The notes: a model not told the origin generated them from the letters alone. Numbered from the stretch's first letter, positions 18,126-27,387 are shown. The stretch: DNA of 64,000 nt from Alphaproteobacteria bacterium (GCA_016869715.1 VGDM01000012.1:1-64000); one strand, 5' to 3'. Translations and numbers: made by a program.

Positions 18126-19166
18126 ATGATCACGCGGCGTGGCTTGGCGGCGGTGGCCCTGGTGCCGCTTGCAGCGCCGGTGGCGGCGCAGGGGCGCGCG
18201 GTAAACCGTATCGCCTTCGGCACCTGCGCGGATGAAAAGCAGCCGCAGCCGATCTGGCGCGCGGTGCGTGCCTGGCAGCCGGAGTTTTTCATCTTCGGCG
18301 GCGATAATGTCTATGGCGGGGTGCGGCGGCATGATTTGGCCGAATTGCAGGAGGCCTATGCAAGGGCGCTGCAGCATCAGGAATTCATGGGCTTCATTGC
18401 GGAACAGCAGCATCATGCCGCGATTTGGGATGATCATGATTTTGGCGTGAATGATGGCGGCGTTGAAAACCCCTTCAAGCAGGAAGCGAAGGATGCGTTT
18501 CTGGCATTCTGGCGGGTGCCGGCGGACGATGTGCGGCGCCGGCGCGACGGGCTTTATCATCATCTGACCCTCGGCCCGGCAGAGCAGCGCGTGCAAATCA
18601 TTCTGTTGGATACGCGTTGGTTCCGTTCACCCTTGCGCATCACTGATGCGCGCGGTGCGCCGGGGCGGGAACGTTATTTGCCCGATGATGATCCCGCCAA
18701 GACCATGCTGGGTGAAGCGCAATGGGCCTGGCTTCGTGCCTGCCTGCAAGAACCGGCGGAGCTGCGCTTGATTGTTTCATCCATTCAGGTTGTGGTGGAA
18801 GGCCATGGCTGGGAAAGATGGGGCAATTTCCCGCGTGAACGGCAGCGGCTTTATGATCTGATCGCCAGCACCAGGGCGCGCGGCGTGGTGTTTCTATCTG
18901 GTGATCGGCATATCGGCGCGCTCTATCGCGAAAGCCAAGGGACGCCCTATCCGCTCACGGAAATCACCTCAAGCGGGATCAATCGGCAATTCGTTAATGC
19001 GCGAGAACAAGGCCCCAATCGCCTTGGGGAGCTTTACCCGCGCATCAATTTCGGTACGGTAGAGATTGATTGGCAGAACAGGCGCGTTGGGTTGGCGCTG
19101 CGTGATGAGGATGGCGCGGTGCAGCGGCATGTCTCGCTCGCGCTGAATGAATTGCGCGCGGGGTAG
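18126..19166 (+). CDS. PhoD-like alkaline phosphatase family metallophosphoesterase
   Basis: A 346-residue exported phosphoesterase. The N-terminus TRRGLAAVALVPLAAPVAAQ is a twin-arginine-like signal, consistent with Tat export of folded metal-loaded PhoD enzymes. Metal-binding motifs are visible: FGTCADEKQPQPIW, FFIFGGDNVYGG, AAIWDDHDFGVND and the C-terminal LSGDRHIGALY. It probably hydrolyses phosphate mono- or diesters in the periplasm. An in-frame TTG nine bases earlier is a weaker start. A strong convergent hairpin lies just beyond the stop. Confidence 0.88.
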   Translation: MITRRGLAAVALVPLAAPVAAQGRAVNRIAFGTCADEKQPQPIWRAVRAWQPEFFIFGGDNVYGGVRRHDLAELQEAYARALQHQEFMGFIAEQQHHAAIWDDHDFGVNDGGVENPFKQEAKDAFLAFWRVPADDVRRRRDGLYHHLTLGPAEQRVQIILLDTRWFRSPLRITDARGAPGRERYLPDDDPAKTMLGEAQWAWLRACLQEPAELRLIVSSIQVVVEGHGWERWGNFPRERQRLYDLIASTRARGVVFLSGDRHIGALYRESQGTPYPLTEITSSGINRQFVNAREQGPNRLGELYPRINFGTVEIDWQNRRVGLALRDEDGAVQRHVSLALNELRAG

Positions 19167-19171
19167 GATAG

Positions 19172-19202
19172 TTGGCGATGGCAGTGGTGCCGCCATCGCC
19201 AA
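19172..19202. terminator. Hairpin between convergent phoD-like and Bug genes
   Basis: An 11-base-pair perfect stem TTGGCGATGGC / GCCATCGCCAA with a nine-base loop occupies the 43-base gap between two convergent genes. There is no long T-run on either side, so termination efficiency is uncertain, but position and symmetry suit a bidirectional terminator. Confidence 0.65.
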
Positions 19203-19209
19203 GCCTTGA

Positions 19210-20175
19210 TCAATTGATCCGAAGATTTAGGCGACGGATAATCGCGCCCTCCTCTTCGATAATCTTTGCCACGGATGCGCGGTAATCCTCACTGCTCTTA
19301 TAGATCAGCGGCATGTCGAAGCGTCCCAGTGCGGTGGTGTGTACCGGATCATAGAGCGCTTGCTTAAAGCCATCATGCAGCACCTTGACGATGCCGGGAT
19401 CAACACCCTTGGGCGCGGCAATACCATAGGGTGAAGTGGAGACAATGTTGATGCCACTTTCAACCAGCGTTGGCGCATCCGGGTAGCGTTTGGCGCGTGT
19501 CTCACCCCAGGTACAAAGCAGGCGGAATTGCCCGCCATCCACGAGGGGCGCCCAGGAGGTTGAATCGACCATTGCCTGGGTCTGTCCACTAAGCAGGGCT
19601 TGCGCATTATCGGCGCCGCCCCGGAAAGGCACATGCAGCCATTCAATGCCGCGTTCGAGTGCGATGCGTTCCATGGTGATATGCAGCGTGGTACCAACAC
19701 CGGGCGAACCATAAGCAACCTTGCCCGGATTGGCCTTGGCATAGGCGAGGAACTCTTCCCAGGTTTTCCAGGGGCTAGCGGCCTTCACCACCACGCCGAA
19801 CAGATAGCCGGTCAGGTGGATGATATAGGTGAAATCCTTGAGCGGGTCCCAGGTTGGGCGGCTCGACATCATCGGGAAACGAAACACGGTGATGGGCAAT
19901 TGGCCCACCAGATAACCATCGCCGCGCTGTTCCTGCGCCATGGCCGCCGCCGCCAAGGTGCCGCTGGCGCCGCCGCGATTATCAATAATCACCTGCTGGC
20001 CAAGATAGCGCGACCCTGCCTCGGCCAAGGCGCGCAATTGGCCATCGGTGGAGCCGCCAGGCGGCCAGGGAACGATCAGGCGAATGGGGCGATTGGGAAA
20101 GCCCGATTGCGCGATGGAGGGCGTTGCGCGAAGTCCCGCAGCGGCGGTCAGGGCAGTGCGGCGTGTCAGTTTCAT
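19210..20175 (-). CDS. Bug/TctC-family tripartite tricarboxylate transporter binding protein
   Basis: A 321-residue periplasmic binding protein of the Bug family. A signal peptide precedes AQSGFPNRPIRLIVPWPPGGSTD, the family signature. The ATG at 20175 has GGGAG at a proper distance; a longer reading from 20208 lacks one. Family members capture carboxylates or other small organics for TctAB carriers, but no TctA or TctB gene is in the window, so it may share a carrier encoded elsewhere or serve signalling. It is the last gene of the unit with the lyase-like, thiolase and DUF35 genes, which suggests that its ligand is the substrate of that pathway. Confidence 0.88.
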   Translation of the reverse strand: MKLTRRTALTAAAGLRATPSIAQSGFPNRPIRLIVPWPPGGSTDGQLRALAEAGSRYLGQQVIIDNRGGASGTLAAAAMAQEQRGDGYLVGQLPITVFRFPMMSSRPTWDPLKDFTYIIHLTGYLFGVVVKAASPWKTWEEFLAYAKANPGKVAYGSPGVGTTLHITMERIALERGIEWLHVPFRGGADNAQALLSGQTQAMVDSTSWAPLVDGGQFRLLCTWGETRAKRYPDAPTLVESGINIVSTSPYGIAAPKGVDPGIVKVLHDGFKQALYDPVHTTALGRFDMPLIYKSSEDYRASVAKIIEEEGAIIRRLNLRIN

Positions 20176-20269
20176 ATCTTGCTCCCGGTTGCTGCGCGGT
20201 GTTGGCATGACCCGCGCTAATAGATCGTCAGGTTATCAGAGGCTTGTAAGGCAGGGCCATGGCTTTTGA

Positions 20270-21775
20270 TCAACGCGCCAGCCGGCCGGCCTCGGCCAAG
20301 CATGCCGCCCGCGCATCAGCAAGGCGCTGGTTGATGGCGGCAATCGCCGCGCGGTCTTCAGCCAACCTGTCTCGCCGGCTTGCGATCAGTGCTGCCATGG
20401 CATCAGGCGCGGGGCCGCCTTGCACGCTGCGCCCGCGCAAATTCTCTGCCGGATCAAGCGCGGCACGGAGTTTCTCAGCCGGAATATGCAAGGCTTTGCC
20501 GAACAGCACTTGCGCCGCTCCATCCAAGGCAGCACTTGAAATGCTCTCCGCCGTGCGGCCTCCCGCCAGCGCATCGCGCACGACAATCGCAACGATGTTA
20601 TGCGCCATGCGGAAACTGAGGCCGGTTTCGCGCACAATCACATCCGCCAATTCAGTGGCTGACCCAAACCCCTCCCGCGCGGCATTTTCCATGCGGGTTT
20701 CATTCAGGCTGAGGCCATGCATCACTTTCTGAAACAATGCCAGGATGCGCCGGCTGCGAAGCGCGGCATCCAGGACAGGTTCATTCACCGCGGTGACCGC
20801 ATCATTCACATCGGCGAAGGCAGTATTTTTTGTGCAGGCCATGGCGGCGTGATGCGCACCCTGCACCATAGCCGCTGCTGCCTTCAGATGTTCCAGCGCC
20901 ACAGGGTTTTTCTTCTGCGGCATGATGCTTGAGGTCGCCGAATGGCGATCTGCCAATTCGATAAAACCATACTCCCAACTGCTCCAGTTTTGCAGATCGG
21001 TCGCAAGGCGCGATAGCAGCGTCATCATCACGGCCATGGCTGATGCCGCTTCAAGCGCATCATCGCGCGATGATACGGCATCATAGGCCAATTCCAGCGG
21101 TGCCGCGAAACCAAGCGCGCTTGCGACCCAGGTACGATCAAGCGGGAAGGCGGTAGTGGAAAGCGCGCCTGCACCCAAGGGGCAAAAATCACAATGCATC
21201 AGGGCACCCATCAGCCTTTGATGATCGCGCGCCAGTGCATCCGCAGCCGAGGCCAACCAATAGCCAAAGGTGATCGGCTGCGCATGCTGACCATGCGTAT
21301 AGCCAGGCATGATGGTGGCGATGTTGTCTTCCGCGCGCGCCAGCATCACCTGCCGCAAATCAGCAAGCAGCCCCAGCACCGCGAGCAATTCCGTGCGCAG
21401 TGCCATGCGCCAGGTGGTGGCGTTCAGATCATTGCGGCTGCGCCCGGTATGCAACCGCCCACCAATATCCGGGCCAAGTTTTTGGATGATGCACTTTTCG
21501 ACATAGGAATAGAGATCTTCCTGCCGATAATCCACCGGCACCGAATCTGGCCCCGCATCAGCCATAATGAGGATTTCCGGCAGGATTTGCGCCATGGCAT
21601 CGCGCGCAACAATGCCTTGGCGTTGCAGCATCAGCCCATGCGCCAGATGAACCCACATTTCATGCTGAAAGACATGATGCTGCGCCCGCGCGACTGACCC
21701 TCGGTAATAGCTTTCCACCAGCAATGGCGAAGGCGGCTCCTTCACCCTTTCGCGTAAATTCACCGCCTCAGTCAT
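20270..21775 (-). CDS. Argininosuccinate lyase-like protein (fumarase/aspartase superfamily)
   Basis: A 501-residue protein, longer than the usual 460 residues of ArgH. Family motifs are present: LHTGRSRNDLNATTW, PGYTHGQHAQPITFG and the flexible-loop signature SSIMPQKKNP. They differ from canonical ArgH (normally RSRNDQVATD and THLQRAQP), so this is a divergent paralogue. Superfamily enzymes eliminate fumarate or a related acid from a C-N bond. It sits between a thiolase and a Bug protein rather than with arginine genes, which favours a catabolic C-N lyase over arginine synthesis. The ATG at 21775 has GAGAGG six bases upstream. Confidence 0.82.
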   Translation of the reverse strand: MTEAVNLRERVKEPPSPLLVESYYRGSVARAQHHVFQHEMWVHLAHGLMLQRQGIVARDAMAQILPEILIMADAGPDSVPVDYRQEDLYSYVEKCIIQKLGPDIGGRLHTGRSRNDLNATTWRMALRTELLAVLGLLADLRQVMLARAEDNIATIMPGYTHGQHAQPITFGYWLASAADALARDHQRLMGALMHCDFCPLGAGALSTTAFPLDRTWVASALGFAAPLELAYDAVSSRDDALEAASAMAVMMTLLSRLATDLQNWSSWEYGFIELADRHSATSSIMPQKKNPVALEHLKAAAAMVQGAHHAAMACTKNTAFADVNDAVTAVNEPVLDAALRSRRILALFQKVMHGLSLNETRMENAAREGFGSATELADVIVRETGLSFRMAHNIVAIVVRDALAGGRTAESISSAALDGAAQVLFGKALHIPAEKLRAALDPAENLRGRSVQGGPAPDAMAALIASRRDRLAEDRAAIAAINQRLADARAACLAEAGRLAR

Positions 21776-21787
21776 GTGCAACCTCTC

Positions 21788-22936
21788 TCAGGGACGCTGA
21801 TTGCTCAGCACCACGGTACCAGACGCCGAGAACATGCCGCCCACGCCATGCGCCACGCTGATCTTCACATTGGGCACTTGCGCAGGCGCGATGCCGCGTA
21901 CTTGGCGGACACTCTCCTGCAGGGCGAACATGCCATACATGCCAGTGTGCGTGTAGGATAAACCTCCGCCATTGGTATTGATCGGAAGCTTGCCACCCGG
22001 CGCGGTATTGCGTTCCCAGATGAAATCCTTCGCCTCACCCCGCTTGACGAAGCCAAGATCTTCCAGCCCATACATGGGCAGATGCGCGAAGGCGTCATAG
22101 ATCATCAGATGATCCACATCGGCGTGCCTGATGCCGGCCATGCGGAAGGCTTCCGGCCCCGCCATGCGGAATGCGCGCGATGAGGTGAAATCCTCCATCT
22201 GGCTCACCATGGTGGTTTCCACACTCTCGCCCGCGCCAAGAATGTAGCAAGGCTTGTTCAGAAAATCCTTGGCGCGATCGGAAGATGTCAGGATCAGCGC
22301 GCCACCGCCATCCGTCACCAGGCAGCATTGCAGCAGCCGGAAGGGATAGGCGATCATTTTGCTGTTCAGCACATCATCAATCGTGATCGGGTCCTTGAAG
22401 GCGGCGCGAGGATTCTTGGCCGCCCATTCGCGCTGCACGACGGCAACCTGCGCCATTTGTTCATGCGTAACGCCATAGGTTTTCATATAGCGCAGCACAG
22501 GAATGGGGAAGAGCGTCGGCGGACCCATAGGGCCGAAGGGCGCTTCGAATTGGCCATTCAGGCTTTGCGGTTCCGCCGGACGCGGCGTGCCATTGACGCG
22601 TGATTTGCCGCTTTCGCCATGCGTGATCAGCACGGTCTTGCAATAGCCGGCATGAATGGCTGCCGCCGCATGGCGCACATGCAGCATGAAGGAACAGCCG
22701 CCCACCCCGGTACCATCCACCCATTTCGCCGTGATGCCAAGGTAATGCGCGATCTGCTGCGGCATCATGGGGCCAACGCAGGCAACGCCATCAATGTCGC
22801 CGGGCTTCAAGCCCGCATCCGCCATGGCATTCAGCGCTGCATCCGCATGCAGCATGATTTGTGCCATATCGGGGACAGTGCCGATGCGCGTGCTTTCAGC
22901 GGCGCCAACAATGGCGATTTCACCGGGATTTATCAT
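21788..22936 (-). CDS. Thiolase-family protein (SCP2/acetyl-CoA acetyltransferase-like)
   Basis: A 382-residue thiolase-fold protein. The nucleophile region is GTGVGGCSFMLHVRHAAAA (Cys near residue 85), and the C-terminal motifs NTNGGGLSYTHTGMYG and AHGVGGMFSASGTVV supply the second part of the active site. These are typical of the lipid-transfer-protein/SCP2-type thiolases that usually work together with a DUF35 OB-fold protein. It starts three bases after the DUF35 stop and precedes the lyase-like gene by 12 bases. The likely role is thiolytic cleavage or condensation of an acyl-CoA; the chain is unknown. Confidence 0.87.
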   Translation of the reverse strand: MINPGEIAIVGAAESTRIGTVPDMAQIMLHADAALNAMADAGLKPGDIDGVACVGPMMPQQIAHYLGITAKWVDGTGVGGCSFMLHVRHAAAAIHAGYCKTVLITHGESGKSRVNGTPRPAEPQSLNGQFEAPFGPMGPPTLFPIPVLRYMKTYGVTHEQMAQVAVVQREWAAKNPRAAFKDPITIDDVLNSKMIAYPFRLLQCCLVTDGGGALILTSSDRAKDFLNKPCYILGAGESVETTMVSQMEDFTSSRAFRMAGPEAFRMAGIRHADVDHLMIYDAFAHLPMYGLEDLGFVKRGEAKDFIWERNTAPGGKLPINTNGGGLSYTHTGMYGMFALQESVRQVRGIAPAQVPNVKISVAHGVGGMFSASGTVVLSNQRP

Positions 22937-22939
22937 GGC

Positions 22940-23356
22940 TCAACCCTCATTCACGCGGCGGAAAAGGGGCAGGGTTATATCATCATCCATCTTGGTCGGC
23001 GCAAATTCCAACTTCATGTCCAGGACCAAGGCTTCCGGCGTTTGCGGGCATTCAACGATATTCGTCATCATGCGCGGGCCTTCTTCCAGTTCGACAACCG
23101 CAATTCCGTAAGGCGGCTTGAAACCGGGCACCGGGCGATGATGGATCACATAGGAATACAGCGTGCCGCGGCCTGATGCTTCGAATACTTCGACATTGCG
23201 CGTGCCCGTATAGGGGCTGAAGGGACGCGGCGGGAAATAGGGTTTGCCCGTATCACCACAGCGTTGGAGCAATAGCTTGCCTTGGCGCAGCCCCTCCCAG
23301 AAATGGCGGGTTTCGGGTGTGGGTTCCGGCCGGGCGCGGCCTGGTTCAAGGCTCAT
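22940..23356 (-). CDS. DUF35 OB-fold protein, thiolase partner
   Basis: A 138-residue protein of the DUF35/OB-fold acyl-CoA-associated family. The N-terminal rubredoxin-like zinc ribbon expected in this family (four Cys) is degenerate: only the Cys of QRCGDTGKPYFPPRPFSPY remains. The OB domain follows from about residue 60 (GTLYSYVIHHRPVPGF, PYGIAVVELEEGPRMMTNI). The start has an almost perfect AGGAGG site. In archaeal and bacterial pairs this protein stabilises or channels acyl-CoA to its thiolase, and the thiolase gene follows three bases later. It is the first gene of the four-gene unit. Confidence 0.85.
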   Translation of the reverse strand: MSLEPGRARPEPTPETRHFWEGLRQGKLLLQRCGDTGKPYFPPRPFSPYTGTRNVEVFEASGRGTLYSYVIHHRPVPGFKPPYGIAVVELEEGPRMMTNIVECPQTPEALVLDMKLEFAPTKMDDDITLPLFRRVNEG

Positions 23357-23442
23357 GGCAGAGCTTCCTCCTGATGTTGATCAGGCGATGTTCCTATGGC
23401 TTGGTGAGCATGGGAAGGGGGTAAATGGGCGGGGCGCGCCCG

Positions 23443-24312
23443 CTATAAATCCAGAATACGTTCGGGTGTGACGCGCCCGCGTAGCAGATCCCAAAGTCCG
23501 ACCATATTGCCGCGAAACCGCCCCCAGCGATCCGCCCAGGGTTCCGGGAAAGCCGAGCGCAGCAGATTCTTCGCGCAATGTCGCGCGGCGCTTGGGATGG
23601 CGTGACTCCAGGGAAAAGAACCTTTTATCGCGAGATAGATCGGGTTCACCACCTGCGAATAACCAAGCCTGAGGCCCGGCACGCGCCCTGCCTTGACGCC
23701 AAGATGCACACCGCGCGCGCCCGCAAGGCGCAGGGTTTTGCCATGCGCACCAAGCCGGCGCGTGACATCAATATCCTCATACCAGGCGTAAAGCGGCAGG
23801 CGTTCATCCACGCGAATATCATGCGCGCGCACCGCAGACATGCGAAAGGCCATGTTGCAGCCATAGCCGTTGAAGGCTTCCGCCACGGCCAGCGCATCTA
23901 CCGCACCAGTATCGGCGGCGAGCAAAGCGGCACCTTCGGTCAGATCATAGCCAGGTGCATTGGCGCCATCGGCAATCATCGTGCCAGTGGCGACCACCAT
24001 TTCGGAGTATTTTTCAAAACAGCTTTCCAGCACAGCAATGTACGCCGCATTGCAGAGGAAATCATCATCCAGAAACAGCACCACATCGCTGCCCCGTGCT
24101 GCATCCAGAATATGGTTGCGCTGGCGCGGTAGACCGGCGGAGGCGGTGATGAACTCCACGTTGGGAATGGCTTCACAGCCGGTGATATCGTCTGCCGAGA
24201 CATGGCAGACGATAATGCGATCCGCGTGGCGCGATTGCCGCGCCAGATCACGCAGCACACCCGCCAGAATGGCCGGCCGGCCAAGTGTGGCGATGCCGAT
24301 GGTGATATGCAT
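23443..24312 (-). CDS. Glycosyltransferase family 2
   Basis: A 289-residue GT-A fold glycosyltransferase. The N-terminus HITIGIATLGRPAILAGVL and the acidic motif VVLFLDDDFLCN near residue 95 (nucleotide-sugar and metal binding) are characteristic. The acceptor-side motif PLYAWYEDIDVTRRLG near residue 200 resembles the ED catalytic motif of GT2. It ends the exopolysaccharide unit, overlapping the upstream GT2 stop by TAATG. It probably adds one sugar of the repeat unit in the cytoplasm or at the membrane face; the sugar cannot be predicted. Confidence 0.87.
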   Translation of the reverse strand: MHITIGIATLGRPAILAGVLRDLARQSRHADRIIVCHVSADDITGCEAIPNVEFITASAGLPRQRNHILDAARGSDVVLFLDDDFLCNAAYIAVLESCFEKYSEMVVATGTMIADGANAPGYDLTEGAALLAADTGAVDALAVAEAFNGYGCNMAFRMSAVRAHDIRVDERLPLYAWYEDIDVTRRLGAHGKTLRLAGARGVHLGVKAGRVPGLRLGYSQVVNPIYLAIKGSFPWSHAIPSAARHCAKNLLRSAFPEPWADRWGRFRGNMVGLWDLLRGRVTPERILDL

Positions 24313-25187
24313 TACGCGGCCCCTTGCAGCGGCGCGGGCAGGGGGCCTTTACGCGCTTCGCGTGCCAGGCCACCGACCAGCCGACCCCAAAAACTCATGG
24401 TATAGTAGGCGGCATTGTGAAGGCGCAGTTTTGCGAGGCTGAGCAACGCGCCGCCAATGGGGCGCACCAGGAACGCGAACCACACCGAAAGCGGCACACC
24501 ATGCCGGCGCAATACAAAACCAAGCCCGCGCCCGTAACTTGCGGCACGCGAAACCGCCACTTCCGTCAGCCGCTTATCGGGGTGGATGATACGCAAGCCC
24601 GCATCATATTGCGCCACGGCCCCACCTGCCATGGCGCGGCAGACCAGATCATTGCCTTCAGCCGAGCCCCAGCGCGTGCCGGGGCCGAGCCTCTCATCAA
24701 AGCCGCCCAGCGCCAGCATCAACTGGCGCGGCATGAACAGGTTGAATTCAATCACGCTGATCCAGACATCGCTCAGGTCAATCGCGCCTGAAGTTTTGCG
24801 CCAGCGCCCTGAACCAAGCCCGCCTTCCGGTGATGCCGCTGGCCCCGTCAGCACACCAAGCGATGGCGCCGCGCGATATGCGCCATCCACGCGCGCGAGG
24901 ACACCCGGCGGGTAAAGGCAATCATCATCAGGAAAAGTTACGATCTCTCCGCGCGCCTGGCGCAGCCCAAGATTGCGCGCGTGATTGGCATTGCGAATCG
25001 CGGAACGCAGATGGGTGATCGGTAGGCGTGCCGCATAAGGCTGCAGCACCGGCGCCACGCAATCATCCACATTCTGATCTACGATGATCACTTCGAGATC
25101 ATCGCGGCCTTGCGCCAACAGGCTCTCCAGCAGCGCGCCGATTTCGGCGCTACGGCCAAGGGTTGCGACAATCAGTGAAAACCTCAT
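24312..25187 (-). CDS. Glycosyltransferase family 2
   Basis: A 291-residue GT2 enzyme. RFSLIVATLGRSAEIGALL at the N-terminus, EVIIVDQNVDD, and the DXD-like EIVTFPDDDCLYPPG near residue 90 define the nucleotide-sugar site. The later GSAEGNDLVCRA plays the part of the ED motif. A hydrophobic C-terminal stretch (WFAFLVRPIGGALLSLA) may associate with the membrane. It overlaps both neighbouring glycosyltransferase genes, indicating one transcript. Confidence 0.87.
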   Translation of the reverse strand: MRFSLIVATLGRSAEIGALLESLLAQGRDDLEVIIVDQNVDDCVAPVLQPYAARLPITHLRSAIRNANHARNLGLRQARGEIVTFPDDDCLYPPGVLARVDGAYRAAPSLGVLTGPAASPEGGLGSGRWRKTSGAIDLSDVWISVIEFNLFMPRQLMLALGGFDERLGPGTRWGSAEGNDLVCRAMAGGAVAQYDAGLRIIHPDKRLTEVAVSRAASYGRGLGFVLRRHGVPLSVWFAFLVRPIGGALLSLAKLRLHNAAYYTMSFWGRLVGGLAREARKGPLPAPLQGAA

Positions 25188-26314
25188 GTCGCGGCGATCC
25201 CAAGCGCGTCATGCACCACCTGCCGGAAGCGGCTGCGGAAATGCGCATTGCTGAAGCGTTCCGCATTGGCACGGCAATTCCCAGGCGAGATGGCAGGCGC
25301 CATGGCTTCAAAACGCTCCACTGCAGCGATCAGGCTGGCGGTGGTTTGTTCCTGAAAGAAAATCCCGGTCGGGCGCGCATCAGGTGGCGCCACAACAATA
25401 TCCCGGGCACCACCGCGACCATAGGCAATCACCGGCGTGCCGCAGGCTTGCGCTTCTACCGTTGTGATTCCGAAATCCTCCTCGGCAGCGAAAACCGCGG
25501 CGCGAGCACCTTGCGTCAGCGCAATCAATTCCGCGCGCGGAAGTCGCCCCTTGAAGGTGATATTGGGCGCATCGCCGGCAGCGGCGCGCGCCTGCGCCTC
25601 ATTCGGGCCATCGCCCACAATGATCAGCTTGCGTTTCGGCATGGCGCGAAAGGCAGCGGCAATTAGATCAACCCGCTTATAAGGCACGATGCGCGATGCG
25701 ATCAGATAGTAATCACTCTTATCGGGCGCGGGCGTGAAGCTTTCGATATCCACGGGCGGATGCAACACCTGCGCATTGCACCGCCAGGTCTTTTGGATGC
25801 GTTCGGCGATATAGCTTGAATTGGCGAGGACAATATCCGGGTTAAGCGCACTCGACCGGTCCCAAAGCCGCATGCGATGCAAAAGCCAGCGCGTATAGGC
25901 GCCCTTCAGCCCGCGCGTGAGGCCCGCTTCGCGCAGATATTGGTGCTGCAAATCCCAGGCATAGCGCATGGGGCTATGCACATAGGAAATATGAAGCTGC
26001 CCTGGCCCGGTCAGCACGCCCTTGGCAACCGCATGGGACGATGAAATCACGACATCATAGGCCGAAAGATCAAGCAGTTCGATTGCAAGCGGCATCAGGC
26101 CCAGGAATTTGCGGAAGTGTTTGCGCGCAAAAGGCATTTTTTGGATGAAGCTCGTGGTGATAGGCTTGCCTTGCAGAAAACCACGCTCCGCTTCCGGCAT
26201 AAAATCGCAGACGGCGAAAACATCCGCTTCCGGCCATTCCAACAAAAGCTGTTCCAGCACGCGTTCGGAACCCGCATAGCTATCCAGCCATTCATGCACC
26301 AGCGCGGTCTTCAT
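25184..26314 (-). CDS. Glycosyltransferase family 4 (GT-B fold)
   Basis: A 376-residue GT-B glycosyltransferase. Its N-terminal acceptor domain begins ALVHEWLDSYAGSERVLEQ, a common GT4 start. The C-terminal nucleotide-sugar domain has SRIVPYKRVDLIAAAF, IVGDGPNEAQAR and the E-x7-E retaining motif in AAEEDFGITTVEAQACGTPVIA (about residues 285-305). It overlaps the genes on both sides within the exopolysaccharide unit. The donor sugar is unknown. Confidence 0.9.
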   Translation of the reverse strand: MKTALVHEWLDSYAGSERVLEQLLLEWPEADVFAVCDFMPEAERGFLQGKPITTSFIQKMPFARKHFRKFLGLMPLAIELLDLSAYDVVISSSHAVAKGVLTGPGQLHISYVHSPMRYAWDLQHQYLREAGLTRGLKGAYTRWLLHRMRLWDRSSALNPDIVLANSSYIAERIQKTWRCNAQVLHPPVDIESFTPAPDKSDYYLIASRIVPYKRVDLIAAAFRAMPKRKLIIVGDGPNEAQARAAAGDAPNITFKGRLPRAELIALTQGARAAVFAAEEDFGITTVEAQACGTPVIAYGRGGARDIVVAPPDARPTGIFFQEQTTASLIAAVERFEAMAPAISPGNCRANAERFSNAHFRSRFRQVVHDALGIAAT

Positions 26315-27387
26315 GGCGCCTTCTTTCGGATCAGGGACAACAAGGCAAGCGCTGCCTTTTCCCAGGTGTAAGATGCTGCGCGCTTCAGCCCTGCATCGCG
26401 CATACCGGCGGTAAGGCCTTCTTCATCCAGCAGGCGTTCCAAGGCCTCGGCTAAGGTCTCAGGCCGCAGCGGGTCGAACCACAGCGCGGCATCGCCACAC
26501 ACTTCCGGCACCGCGCCGGCATGGGCGGCAACAAGCGGGCAGCCGCATGTCATGGCTTCCAGGGGCGGCAGGCCAAAACCTTCATAGCGGGACGGGAAAA
26601 TCAGGCAGAGCGCGTTTTCATAAAGCGCGCGCAACTCGGCATCAGTGACGCGCCCCAGGATGCGCCCGGCATCGGCCGCCGGCCCGCCACCGGCGCGGAA
26701 TACCGCGGGATCAGCCGCACCCGCCACGGCCAATGTCAGGCCGCGCGCCCCGAGCAGCGCCGCAGCACTGGTCAGCGCCGCCAGATTCTTATGCGCCGCC
26801 GGATTGCCGACCACCAGGGCATAGCGCCCCGCTTCCAGATCATGCCGCGCCGATACGCCGCTATCGGCCGAAATGCGCAGCATGTGATCGCCACCCTCCG
26901 GCAGCACGCCAATGGAATCAGGTGCCACACCAAGGGCCGCAGCAATACGCCCACGCGAAAACGCGGACACCGTCAGCAATTGCGCGCCTGAGCGCGCGAG
27001 CATCTTGTGCAAAAAGCAATACCAGCTGCGGAAAGCCGGCGAATAACTCTCTGGCGTGTCAAAGACGCCGGCATCATGGATCACAACCGCCTGGCCGCTG
27101 CCGAACATCAGCGGCGCGGTATTGCCAAGGTTGATCAGGAAGGAACCCTTGGCCGCTTTCGGCAATTCCAATTGCTCCCAGAGCTGGCCGGATTTCTGCC
27201 CAATGGCTTCTGCCTTCAGATAGGCAAAGGGGCTTTGCGCCACGCTGCTTGGCATCAATAGCTTCGCCTCGGGCCAGGCATCATGGCCGGCCAGCCTATC
27301 CGCCGCTGCGGTGATTTCGCGCGCAAAGCGCTGCACGCCGGTCATGCCCTGGGTCAGGAAGCGACCATTGATGGCGATTTGCATCAT
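26311..27387 (-). CDS. Glycosyltransferase family 4 (GT-B fold)
   Basis: A 358-residue GT-B enzyme beginning MMQIAINGRFLTQGMTGVQRFARE, the typical start of mannosyl/rhamnosyltransferase-like GT4 proteins. The donor-binding region includes VVGNPAAHKNLAALTSAA, RVTDAELRALYENALCLIFPS and the E-x7-E motif RYEGFGLPPLEAMTCGCP. The ATG at 27387 overlaps the flippase stop; longer readings upstream lie inside the flippase gene in another frame and are rejected. It belongs to the exopolysaccharide unit. Confidence 0.88.
   Translation of the reverse strand: MMQIAINGRFLTQGMTGVQRFAREITAAADRLAGHDAWPEAKLLMPSSVAQSPFAYLKAEAIGQKSGQLWEQLELPKAAKGSFLINLGNTAPLMFGSGQAVVIHDAGVFDTPESYSPAFRSWYCFLHKMLARSGAQLLTVSAFSRGRIAAALGVAPDSIGVLPEGGDHMLRISADSGVSARHDLEAGRYALVVGNPAAHKNLAALTSAAALLGARGLTLAVAGAADPAVFRAGGGPAADAGRILGRVTDAELRALYENALCLIFPSRYEGFGLPPLEAMTCGCPLVAAHAGAVPEVCGDAALWFDPLRPETLAEALERLLDEEGLTAGMRDAGLKRAASYTWEKAALALLSLIRKKAP

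Noticed and set aside
23357-23442. Terminator behind the polysaccharide unit
   Set aside because: The GC-rich inverted GGGCGCGCCC is short and lacks a T-run; the gap mainly contains the leader of the DUF35 gene.
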